From: Prevotella sp.
GTDB taxonomy: Bacteria; Bacteroidota; Bacteroidia; Bacteroidales; Bacteroidaceae
Length of the DNA stretch: 64,000 nucleotides
Assembly: GCA_021636625.1 (NCBI GenBank)
Contig: JAJWLX010000009.1
Location: 1-64,000, forward strand
Reading direction: 5' to 3'
Shown: positions 43,321 through 50,836 of the stretch, piece after piece
Layout of the letters: each line of letters begins with the position of its first letter
Numbering within the stretch: position 1 is the first letter of the stretch
Made by a program: the position numbers and the translations under genes
The notes under the pieces: model-generated
What the model saw: only the letters and a program-made list of their open reading frames with translations
Databases searched by the model: none
What the model was told of the DNA's origin: nothing

Positions 43321-43427
43321 GTTAATAAAACTACAATCACAGCAATAAAACTATTAATTTTACGTTCTTTTCAAAGAAAGGGGTTGTGCAATAGTGGCTT
43401 AAAGGCTAAAAGCACTACCTTTGTAAA
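43321..43427 (+). repeat. Leader repeat copy L2 with promoter
   Basis: About 105 bases (taataaaactacaatcacag and following) match 44688-44791 nearly throughout. Near its end lies TACCTTTG (43416-43423), a -7-type box, 25 bases before the DUF1016 gene. The identical leader also precedes the second ORF6N copy. Confidence 0.75.
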
Positions 43428-43447
43428 TAATATCAAAACAGAGTATA

Positions 43448-44599
43448 ATGGAAGAGAACAATATAACAGTAGATAAAGCTGTCCAAACCATAAAAGGGGC
43501 AATTTTGCGAGCTCAAGCACAGGCGAGCCAGTCAAGTAATGCCATACAGTTGTCTTTGTATTATGGTATAGGGCGTTATGTGTCTATCAATTTACAGCAA
43601 GCACATTGGGGCGCAAAAGCTCTTGATACTATTAGTGAGAGATTGCAGCGTGAATTGCCAGGATTAAGAGGCTTTTCTTCAGGCAACTTGAAGAAAATGC
43701 GTATCTTCTATGAGGAATGGCAATGCCTTTCAATTGGTTCGCCATTGGCGAACCAATTACAACAGCTTGAAAATAAGATAGAAGAAGGTGTTGAAATAGG
43801 AGAAAAGACACTCCTTTGTATTAACAGACCTATAGAGTCAGCAGACTTGCGTATAGAGGATTTTGTGGGCATTAGTTTCACTCATCATATGGAAATTTTG
43901 CATAAAACTACCACTTTAGATGAGCGCATCTACTATATACATCAAGTGAACCTGTATCATTGGAACAAGTACGTATTACGGAAATACTTATCAGATGACC
44001 TATATCACCATCAAGGCAATATGCCTAACAATTTTCCGAAAGCGATACCAGACATTAAGCAATCAATGAAAACAATATCAATGTTTAAGGATGAATATTT
44101 GCTTGATTTCATCAATACTGAAAATTTGGGACTGGAGATTGAGGATATTGACGAACGTGTAGTTGAGCAAGAAATTGTAAGAAACATGCGCGATTTCATT
44201 CTTCAATTCGGAAAGGATTTTATCTTTATGGGTAACCAGTATCGTGTCGTACTTGAAGGAGAAGAAATGTTCATAGATCTTTTGTTCTTTAGTCGAGAAC
44301 TTGCAGCAATGGTAGCCGTAGAACTAAAATACGGTAAGTTCAAGCCTTCATATTTGGGACAACTATGTACATATCTACAGGCATTAGACCTTACTGTTAA
44401 AAAGCCACACGAAAATCCTTCTATTGGTATTGTTTTATGCAAAGAAATGAACAAGGCTTTTGTTGACATTGTTGTAAGGAACTACGACAGCCCAATGGGA
44501 GTAGCAACATATAAAACCAAACAGGATATGCCTGAAGAATTACAGAAGGCTTTGCCTGATTTGGATAAGATGAAAGATCTGTTTTGCAAATCGTTGTAA
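43448..44599 (+). CDS. DUF1016/YhcG-type PD-(D/E)xK nuclease-domain protein
   Basis: The 383-residue protein has the DUF1016 N-terminal domain (SNAIQLSLYYGIGRYVSINL, then GFSSGNLKKMRIFYEEW, and the SFTHHMEILHKTTTLDERIYY block) and the C-terminal nuclease: FGKDFIFMGNQYRVVLEGEE, MFIDLLFFSRELAAMVAVEL and KYGKFKPSYLGQL. The Asp in FIDLLFF and Glu-x-Lys in VELKYG form the PD-(D/E)xK site. It appears intact. Relatives occur near restriction systems and mobile elements. A perfect palindrome lies inside (43732-43758). Confidence 0.9.
   Translation: MEENNITVDKAVQTIKGAILRAQAQASQSSNAIQLSLYYGIGRYVSINLQQAHWGAKALDTISERLQRELPGLRGFSSGNLKKMRIFYEEWQCLSIGSPLANQLQQLENKIEEGVEIGEKTLLCINRPIESADLRIEDFVGISFTHHMEILHKTTTLDERIYYIHQVNLYHWNKYVLRKYLSDDLYHHQGNMPNNFPKAIPDIKQSMKTISMFKDEYLLDFINTENLGLEIEDIDERVVEQEIVRNMRDFILQFGKDFIFMGNQYRVVLEGEEMFIDLLFFSRELAAMVAVELKYGKFKPSYLGQLCTYLQALDLTVKKPHENPSIGIVLCKEMNKAFVDIVVRNYDSPMGVATYKTKQDMPEELQKALPDLDKMKDLFCKSL
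43732..43758. repeat. 27-bp palindrome inside the DUF1016 gene
   Basis: AATTGGTTCGCCA, central T, TGGCGAACCAATT: a perfect 13-bp inverted repeat coding SIGSPLANQLQ in a region where the family varies. Confidence 0.85.
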
Positions 44600-44630
44600 A
44601 TGTGTATTCACATTTTATAAAATACGTATT

Positions 44631-44665
44631 AAGGAGTAAGGCTATAATGTTCTTACTCCTTTTTT
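44631..44665 (+). terminator. Rho-independent terminator after the DUF1016 gene
   Basis: AAGGAGTAAG (44631-44640) pairs with CTTACTCCTT (44652-44661), followed by TTTT. Confidence 0.85.
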
Positions 44666-44687
44666 CATTTGTACAACGAGTGAAGCG

Positions 44688-44791
44688 ATTAATAAAACTA
44701 CAATCACAGCAATAAAACTATTAATTTTACGTTCTTTTCAAAAAGGGGTTTGCAATAGTGGCTTAAAGGCTAAAAGCACTACCTTTAAATG
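44688..44791 (+). repeat. Leader repeat copy L3
   Basis: This is the third copy of the leader, with the -7-like tacctttaa near the end. It precedes the second ORF6N copy by about 60 bases. Confidence 0.75.
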
Positions 44792-44853
44792 CAATAATAA
44801 GTAACAACACGTTTAAGGTCACAATTTGTGATCTCAAAAATAAAGATAGAAAT

Positions 44854-45320
44854 ATGGCAGACATAACGGAAAAGACAGGAAACGGCGAACTGGTCACAAA
44901 TCGTGACCAGTTGGTTGTTGTTGATAATATAGAGCCTCTAATAAAAATCATTAGAGGACAACAAGTTATGCTTGACCGTGACCTTGCCACACTTTATGGC
45001 GTTGAAACAAAGCGTCTTAATGAGCAAGTAAAACGTAATATTAAACGATTTCCAGAAGATTTCATGTTTCAATTGACCAAGGACGAATATTTAAGGTCGC
45101 AAATTGCGGCCTTAAACGAAGAATCCGACAAGCGTATAGAAGATATGCACCGATTGATGTTGAAACATTCCGTTTATCACATGACCGCTTCCTTTGTATA
45201 GACGATGATGTGTATCACATAGGAGCATCCATTAAGGACTTAGGCAAAAAGTGGTTTGGTTTCTCCAAGATGGAGATTCTTACGCCAGATGAATTGGTGG
45301 AAAGGATCAATAGAGAGTAA
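44854..45320 (+). pseudogene. ORF6N-domain protein gene, frameshifted
   Basis: The start is intact: MADITEKTGNGELVTNRDQL, then RGQQVMLDRDLATLYGVETK, RLNEQVKRNIKRFPEDFMFQ. After LNEESDKRIEDMH the frame fails near 45160-45200, and the usual C-terminal end is found in another frame: DDDVYHIGASIKDLGKKWFG, FSKMEILTPDELVERINRE, stop at 45318. The central part present in the copy at 40674 (YVFTENGVAML) is missing here. The two copies are thus complementary deletions of one gene type. Confidence 0.8.
44890..44911. repeat. Palindrome in the ORF6N start region
   Basis: CTGGTCAC-aaatc-GTGACCAG, with related AGGTCACAATTTGTGATCT at 44817-44835 and AAGGTCGCAAATTGCGGCCTT at 45092-45112. All fit GGTCRCAA-TTGYGRCC and may be ORF6N operator sites. 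Confidence 0.6.
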
Positions 45321-45369
45321 TCAATACGCAATATTTCAAGAATATAAACATTATTAGTGCTTTATGTTA

Positions 45370-45466
45370 AGACGCAAAGCTTTTGCCCTTACAGGGCGCC
45401 TTGCTGATTGCCATTATACCCAGGGCGATGCCCTGGGCTAGGAGCTTTTGGGCCTTCAGCCCGTAC
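45370..45466. repeat. 'GCCCTGAAAGGGC/CCCAGGGC' hairpin element, reverse
   Basis: A reverse-oriented copy: aagcttttGCCCTtacAGGGC, then CCCAGGGCgatGCCCTGGGctaggagctt, then GGGCcttcaGCCC. It lies between the ORF6N remnant and the SulP gene. Confidence 0.75.
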
Positions 45467-45500
45467 TTGAACCACATGCAAAACTTCAGTAAAGAATAAA

Positions 45501-45543
45501 AAAAAGATGCATTGCCGAACAATCCGCAATGCATCTTTTTTTT
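45501..45543. terminator. Bidirectional terminator downstream of SulP
   Basis: AAAAAAGATGCATTGC pairs with GCAATGCATCTTTTTT around a ten-base loop. It serves the minus-strand SulP gene and plus-strand transcripts alike. Confidence 0.9.
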
Positions 45544-45594
45544 GTTATGATATGTCTATCCCAATTATTTAACACTTAACATTAAATCAAAGCA

Positions 45595-47283
45595 TTATTT
45601 TTTAGCCTCAATGATCTCTTCAGCACGCTTCAGCGCCTTGCTGATATGATCAGTGATGTTCTCCTTGCCGAGCATATTGTAGAAGCCAGCCTTCTCCAAC
45701 TGGGCGTTTACCTTTTCGCAGACACCGGAGAGAACTACCTGGATATCCTCCTTCTGACTCATCTCGCAGAGGTTGGTGAGGTTGTGGATACCGGTAGAAT
45801 CCACGAATGGAACCTTACGCATGCGGATGACGCGAACCAAAGGACGGTCACCGAAGGCTGCCATCACTTCCTCAAATTTATTACCTGCTCCGAAGAAGAA
45901 AGGACCGTTGATCTCATATACCTCTACACCCTTAGGAATCGTATAGTGCTCCAGGTTGGTAGAGAGGAAATCATATTCCTTGTTCAAATCAATCTCATCC
46001 TCAGTAACTGCCGTCACATCAGTGGTCTCGCTCATTCGCTTCATGAAGAGCAGACAGGCGATGATCAGACCCACCTCGATGGCAACGGTCAGGTCGAAGA
46101 TGATGGTCAGGAAGAAGGTAATCAGGAGCACGGTAACGTCGCTCTTAGGATTCTTCATCAATGCCAGGAAACTTCTCCAGCCGCTCATACCATAGGAAAC
46201 CACAACCAGTACACCTGCCAGACAAGCCATAGGAATATACTTGGCGAGCGGCATCAGGAAGAGGAAGATGAGCAACAGTACCACTGCGTGGATAATACCT
46301 GCGATAGGAGTCTTACCGCCGTTGTTGATGTTGGTCATTGTACGGGCGATGGCACCGGTAGCAGGAATACCGCCGAAGAGTGGGGAAGCGATGTTCGCCA
46401 GACCCTGGGCAATCAACTCTGTATTAGAGTCGTGGTGGTCGCTGATTACACCGTCGGCAACGGTAGCAGAGAGCAGACTTTCGATGGCACCGAGGATGGC
46501 GATGGTGATGGCAGGAGATACCAGACTCTTGATGGTCTCCCAGTTCATCTCAGGAACCTGGGCAGCAGGCAACTCGTTGCTGATAGAGAAACGGTCGCCG
46601 ATGGTCTCGATGCTCTCTACGCCGGCAAACTGCTTGAGCAGCAGCGCTATAACGGTCATCAGGATGATGGCGATGAGCGACCCCGGAATCTTCTTGCTGA
46701 ACTTAGGAGTGATGGCGATGACCACCACGCTAACCACACCGATGAGGGCACACCAAGGGTCGATGGTGTCGAAACTCTGGAAATAGACACCCCATTTCTC
46801 CAGGAAGTCAGAAGGATTGGAAGCCAATGTCAAACCGAAGAGATCCTTGATCTGAGTGGTGAAGATGGTTACGGCGATACCGCTGGTGAAACCCACCACG
46901 ATAGGATAAGGGATGTACTTGATGATGGTACCGAGTCGGAGCAGACCGAAGAGCACCAGAAAGAGACCTGCCATCAGCGTTGCGATGGTCAATCCCTCGA
47001 ATCCATACTTCTGGATGATGCCGTAGATGATGACGATGAATGCTCCTGTAGGTCCACCGATCTGCACTTTGCTTCCGCCGAAGATGGAGATGATGAGACC
47101 AGCTACGATGGCTGTGATGATACCCTTCTCGGGTGTCACGCCAGAAGCGATACCGAATGCGATGGCCAGAGGCAGGGCTACGATACCAACGATGATACCT
47201 GCCATAAGGTCAGACATGAATGTTTTCTTGTTGTAACTCTTCAAGCAAGAAAACAAACTCGACTTAATTGCTATTGCCTTCAT
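45595..47283 (-). CDS. SulP-family anion transporter with STAS domain
   Basis: A 562-residue inner-membrane transporter (SLC26/SulP) with 12-14 helices. It shows SDLMAGIIVGIVALPLAIAF, GGPTGAFIVIIYGI, GIPATGAIARTMTNI and the C-terminal STAS domain (EVYEINGPFFFGAGNKFEEV, then RMRKVPFVDSTGIHNLTNL). These move sulfate, bicarbonate or dicarboxylates; the substrate cannot be read here. The start is the last Met before KAIAIKSSLFSCLK. It is divergent from nothing and convergent with the accessory region. Confidence 0.93.
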   Translation of the reverse strand: MKAIAIKSSLFSCLKSYNKKTFMSDLMAGIIVGIVALPLAIAFGIASGVTPEKGIITAIVAGLIISIFGGSKVQIGGPTGAFIVIIYGIIQKYGFEGLTIATLMAGLFLVLFGLLRLGTIIKYIPYPIVVGFTSGIAVTIFTTQIKDLFGLTLASNPSDFLEKWGVYFQSFDTIDPWCALIGVVSVVVIAITPKFSKKIPGSLIAIILMTVIALLLKQFAGVESIETIGDRFSISNELPAAQVPEMNWETIKSLVSPAITIAILGAIESLLSATVADGVISDHHDSNTELIAQGLANIASPLFGGIPATGAIARTMTNINNGGKTPIAGIIHAVVLLLIFLFLMPLAKYIPMACLAGVLVVVSYGMSGWRSFLALMKNPKSDVTVLLITFFLTIIFDLTVAIEVGLIIACLLFMKRMSETTDVTAVTEDEIDLNKEYDFLSTNLEHYTIPKGVEVYEINGPFFFGAGNKFEEVMAAFGDRPLVRVIRMRKVPFVDSTGIHNLTNLCEMSQKEDIQVVLSGVCEKVNAQLEKAGFYNMLGKENITDHISKALKRAEEIIEAKK

Positions 47284-47395
47284 TTAAAAAGTTTTGTTAT
47301 ATGAATTAATGTGATTTTTGCTTCGTTATCCGAAAATCGACTGCAAAGGTACAACTATTATTTCATATAACAAAATCTTTTTTAATGTTTTTTAA

Positions 47396-47938
47396 TTACT
47401 GCAGCTGAGTCATGTGATACCCCAGTCTCTTCAGTTCCATGGCAGCGCCCATCAGATACATTTGATGTAAAGCTGCAATGAAACCACGGAAAGCAGCCTC
47501 TGTACCAGGCTCATATCCCTGATGGATGAGCAGGGTATAGGTGCGTGCGGCACACTCTGCTACGATGGTAGAAGTAGCCTTGTGCTCGTTCTCGTCGAGC
47601 AGCAGAACCTGGTCGAGAATATAGTCGTCCATGTGGTCGAAATCAATGCGGTCTCTGAGGTATTCATAAAGATTATCTACCTTGCCATACAGCTCCCAGT
47701 CTTCGTCCCAGTATTTGGCGATGGCCATGCCTACAAACATAATCCATCCCAGAGCCACGGTAGGGTATTTGCTGAACTCGCGCATGGCATCAGGCAGATA
47801 GCTTTCGCCTATCTTAGCCCACTGTTCCTCGATGTCTGGAGCATCCGGAAGCTGCTCGTCAATACGCTGTCTGCTAGCAAGATACATACTCAGATCCTGC
47901 TTGAAGATCTCTTCGATTCTTTTGCTTTTATTTTCCAT
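47396..47938 (-). CDS. Conserved-looking cytoplasmic helical protein of unknown function
   Basis: The 180-residue protein is mainly helical and acidic, without signal peptide. It reads MENKSKRIEEIFKQDLSMYL, then MREFSKYPTVALGWIMFVGM, AIAKYWDEDWELYG and the closing YLMGAAMELKRLGYHMTQLQ. I know similar Bacteroidota proteins only as hypothetical. The start MENK is preferred to the ATG 33 bases upstream. It lies directly upstream of SulP on the same strand with a 112-base gap and may share its transcript. Confidence 0.7.
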   Translation of the reverse strand: MENKSKRIEEIFKQDLSMYLASRQRIDEQLPDAPDIEEQWAKIGESYLPDAMREFSKYPTVALGWIMFVGMAIAKYWDEDWELYGKVDNLYEYLRDRIDFDHMDDYILDQVLLLDENEHKATSTIVAECAARTYTLLIHQGYEPGTEAAFRGFIAALHQMYLMGAAMELKRLGYHMTQLQ

Positions 47939-48054
47939 ATTCATTGAATGTATTTTATCTTGAATCATCATTGAAGCTACAAAGGTAAAACAAAAATCTC
48001 ACATCCCCTCCCTTTTTCACAAGTTTTAATGCTTTCCCCGTCCGTATTTCTCCC

Positions 48055-48260
48055 ACAGATTTCACAGATTTACACAGATTTTATTCATTGTATTATCGGA
48101 AGTTGTGGATGGTCCCTTATCCGGACTGGTCAAAATCTGTGTTGATCCGTGAAATCTGTGGGACCCTCCCTACAGCGGTTTCAGCACACGACCGTATAGG
48201 TCGCTTTCCGTTTCAAATCCGTGCGTAATCCGTGAAGTGAGAAAGGATATCCGTAAATTC
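48055..48260. repeat. 'cacagattt...aaatctgtg' repeats
   Basis: Within the 811-base gap between the minus-strand gene and EPS-2, this part has several direct and inverted copies of the words ttcacagatttacacagatt and aatctgtgttgatccgtgaaatctgtggga. No gene is visible. The remaining part from 48440 is the EPS-2 promoter and leader. Confidence 0.6.
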
Positions 48261-48446
48261 TGTGTAATCCGATGAATAAAAAGATGGGGGCAGTGGTATG
48301 AATCAAAAATGAACCAAAATGAACCAATTTTCCCCAATTTCCCCTTAACCCTTTCATCCATAGCACGTTGAAACCCCAATAAAGCCTCAAATCTGCGGTT
48401 TCAACCCAAAATCCTTAAAAATTCCGCTAAAAATTAACACATATAA

Positions 48447-48478
48447 TTTGTTTATATTCATTATTTTTTGTACTTTTG
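48447..48478 (+). promoter_or_regulatory. EPS-2 promoter
   Basis: TTTG at 48447-48450 and TACTTTTG at 48471-48478 are 20 bases apart, a full match to the Bacteroidota consensus. The start codon of the NusG-like protein is about 300 bases downstream, leaving a long leader. Confidence 0.8.
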
Positions 48479-48564
48479 CAACAGATTTCACAGTCTCATG
48501 ACACGAGACAATAGTGAATCTCGAACTAAGAAATAATAAAATGGCTTTCTAAGGAGCAATCTAT

Positions 48565-48645
48565 ATGAATAATATGTTGCAGTACCCAAGCTACGCTGTA
48601 TCTATGATGCAGCCGGCAGAAAGACATAAAAGTGTTGACGATTAG
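48565..48645 (+). CDS. Putative 26-codon leader peptide in the EPS-2 leader
   Basis: The small frame ATG-48565 to TAG-48645 encodes MNNMLQYPSYAVSMMQPAER and six more residues. It has an unusually good ribosome site for this phylum (AAGGAG at 48551-48556, nine bases before the ATG). It is followed by hairpins before the 676-residue gene. It could couple translation to continuation of transcription. It is a prediction from RBS and position only. Confidence 0.45.
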   Translation: MNNMLQYPSYAVSMMQPAERHKSVDD

Positions 48646-48672
48646 TGGAAGTGAGTCTATTGGTTTTCAATG

Positions 48673-48688
48673 CTGTGATACATATCAC
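48673..48688. promoter_or_regulatory. CRP-like palindrome in the EPS-2 leader
   Basis: TGTGATACATATCACA fits the TGTGA-N6-TCACA pattern of Crp-family sites. It lies about 200 bases downstream of the promoter, so it would act as a roadblock or for a second promoter. It may be coincidence. Confidence 0.4.
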
Positions 48689-48702
48689 AACCCCTCATAG
48701 TC

Positions 48703-48721
48703 CGGGAAGAGTCATCTTTCC
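48703..48721 (+). other. Leader hairpin GGGAAGA-gtca-TCTTTCC
   Basis: GGGAAGA pairs with TCTTTCC (one G-U pair) around a four-base loop, between the leader peptide and the NusG-like gene. No T-run follows. A hairpin in this position is a natural target for a NusG/RfaH-type factor. Confidence 0.45.
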
Positions 48722-48782
48722 AGGGGAAGCAGAGCTATATACTTACCACAATATCCGTTAATGAATTTTAGCAGTTACATAT

Positions 48783-50813
48783 ATGTGGTTCATCATACAG
48801 ACCGTAACTTCCGGAGAGAATAAGTCCATCGCCTTTTTGAAGGAGCATTACCCCGAAGTCATCTCAGATTATTATTTCCCGCTGGGAAGAAAGATCTACA
48901 GGAACGAAGAGGGGAGTGAGAAGGTTCGTTTCATGCCCCTCCTTTCAGGCCTCTTCTTCATCCGGACAGAAAACAGGAAGGCACTGGAGCGAAACCTTTC
49001 CCATCACGGCTATTTCGAATATGTGGGATATGATATCGATAGGAACACCGGAGAGACGGTAGAACGTACCTTCTTCACCCGGGCTCGACTCCTCTGTGCC
49101 GATAGAGAGAACTATACCCTCCGTGAGATCATCGACCTCGCCCGCATCCCAGATGCGGATATGGAACGGTTCATCTACTATAATGAACAGATTGCGGAAG
49201 ACATTCAGGGACTCAGCATCGTAGATAAGAGCTATGATGACCTCATCCTCGAGAATGATACCATCCGCATCCTCAACGGACCGCTGAAGGGTTGGGTAGG
49301 CGTGGTGAAGCAGATCAAGAAGAATGGCAAGAAAGACCGCCATTTCCTGGTACGCTTCGGAAACAACCGCTGCCTCAATATCTCCAATATCCGACAGTAT
49401 GATATCCAGGTAGAACACGAGGCAACCCGTGGAGCCAAGTCGGAAGCAGTAGGCGTATGGCGTGCCATCGACCAGCTCATAGGTTATCTCCAGTTCCGAA
49501 ATCCTGAAGAAGATGCCGCAGCCACCCTGCGCCGCCTTTTCGAGGATTATCAGAAGAAACTGAAGCTTCACCGCGGCAGAAATCAGACCGATAAGGCATA
49601 CAGCATACAGAAGTCAACACTGGAAGAAGCCCAGAAGAAGGAAGTGCTCGATCATATTGATGAGGCGATGCATCCCAACTTCCGCATTCTCGCAGCCTAT
49701 TTCAAGACCGACAATGCTACTATGTGGGATGCTCTGAACGAGCTTATCCCCGATGTCCTGCTCCGTCCCTTCCTCACGCCGAGCACCGGCATCCCGATCT
49801 CCGCAGGTCAGGAATATGCCGTGTTCTGGCACAATGGTATCGTGGAACTCGTTCTCCGCTGCCATCTCAGGGATTTCTTCCGGAGCAAGGAATACGAAGC
49901 CGACAAGTTCAATCCCGTCTTCGATGAGGATTATGAATATGATGCCCACATCGCCCTGTTGCCAAACGGTGATGGAAGGGTGAAGGCAATCACCTCCTGG
50001 GGCGCCTTCTATGAGAAGTATGCCATGCAGAATGAGGAAGAGCGCCAGAAGTTCCTCCTCGATCTGGAAAACAGGAAATATCCCCGCCTCCTGCATCTGC
50101 TCACTCAAAACAGATACCGTTTTGAGAAAGTTGGTCAGATAGGCGGCTTCTCCATGGATCTGGATATTCCTTATACGGAGGATATCCAGGAGATGGCACG
50201 GAAGGCTGTCGTTCTGCTTCAGGCATCCGATGGCGACGAACCGGGCTTCATCTCCCAGACCACGGCAGCAGCCGTAGAGATGTGGCAGGGCGCCCGACTC
50301 CTGATGTGGCGACAGTTGCTCCAGCGATATGTCCTGCTCCATAAGGTTCCGGTAGCCGACCTCCCGAGTGTCATCGCTTCCGATATCGAACTGGAGGAGA
50401 AATTCAAGCCGCAGGAAGGCAGACTCCAGATAGAAGACATCGCCCAGACACTCCGGCAGCGACAGGAGCAGATAACCGGTTATCTGGCAAGCGGACAGTT
50501 GCAGCAGGCAGCCATCCGCTTCCTCGCCATGACGAAGGTCATCTCTGCCCATTTCGCCAAGGATGAGCTTTACAACTATATCCGGGCGGACTTCAATCCC
50601 AATGAAACCTGCACGGCGCTCTTCGATGCCATCATCCAGCAGAGCGAGAAGCAGGAGAGTGTAGTCAACTATCTCTATAAGGGAATGGTTGAACTGCAGG
50701 AAGAAGATGCATGGACGTATTTTAAATACCCATCCTTCCTCCAGAAGACAAAGGCTGTATCAGACCGTATCAGGAAGACTGCCACAGCCGGTATGAGAAA
50801 GAATAAAAAATAA
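48783..50813 (+). CDS. Giant NusG/UpxY-like transcription antiterminator with large C-terminal extension
   Basis: Residues 1-110 are a NGN domain (MWFIIQTVTSGENKSIAFLK, then RFMPLLSGLFFIRTENRKAL) and about 155-200 a KOW segment (TIRILNGPLKGWVGVVKQIK). UpxY/RfaH-like proteins have 160-190 residues; here about 470 more follow, soluble and helix-rich (e.g. ALNELIPDVLLRPFLTPSTG, SAGQEYAVFWHNGIVELVLR, DIAQTLRQRQEQITGYLASG). I recognise no domain in the extension. As first gene of EPS-2, behind a long leader, it most likely keeps RNA polymerase elongating through the locus. The CapD-like gene follows after 23 bases. Confidence 0.82.
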   Translation: MWFIIQTVTSGENKSIAFLKEHYPEVISDYYFPLGRKIYRNEEGSEKVRFMPLLSGLFFIRTENRKALERNLSHHGYFEYVGYDIDRNTGETVERTFFTRARLLCADRENYTLREIIDLARIPDADMERFIYYNEQIAEDIQGLSIVDKSYDDLILENDTIRILNGPLKGWVGVVKQIKKNGKKDRHFLVRFGNNRCLNISNIRQYDIQVEHEATRGAKSEAVGVWRAIDQLIGYLQFRNPEEDAAATLRRLFEDYQKKLKLHRGRNQTDKAYSIQKSTLEEAQKKEVLDHIDEAMHPNFRILAAYFKTDNATMWDALNELIPDVLLRPFLTPSTGIPISAGQEYAVFWHNGIVELVLRCHLRDFFRSKEYEADKFNPVFDEDYEYDAHIALLPNGDGRVKAITSWGAFYEKYAMQNEEERQKFLLDLENRKYPRLLHLLTQNRYRFEKVGQIGGFSMDLDIPYTEDIQEMARKAVVLLQASDGDEPGFISQTTAAAVEMWQGARLLMWRQLLQRYVLLHKVPVADLPSVIASDIELEEKFKPQEGRLQIEDIAQTLRQRQEQITGYLASGQLQQAAIRFLAMTKVISAHFAKDELYNYIRADFNPNETCTALFDAIIQQSEKQESVVNYLYKGMVELQEEDAWTYFKYPSFLQKTKAVSDRIRKTATAGMRKNKK

Positions 50814-50836
50814 AAAAAAAGATAAGATATAAGTTT

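Noticed and set aside
45646..47304. A 552-codon open frame on the plus strand opposite the SulP gene
   Set aside because: It is the antisense shadow of a GC-rich membrane-protein gene. Its translation is rich in Asp, His, Gln and Glu without any motif, and the SulP/STAS reading on the other strand is unambiguous.
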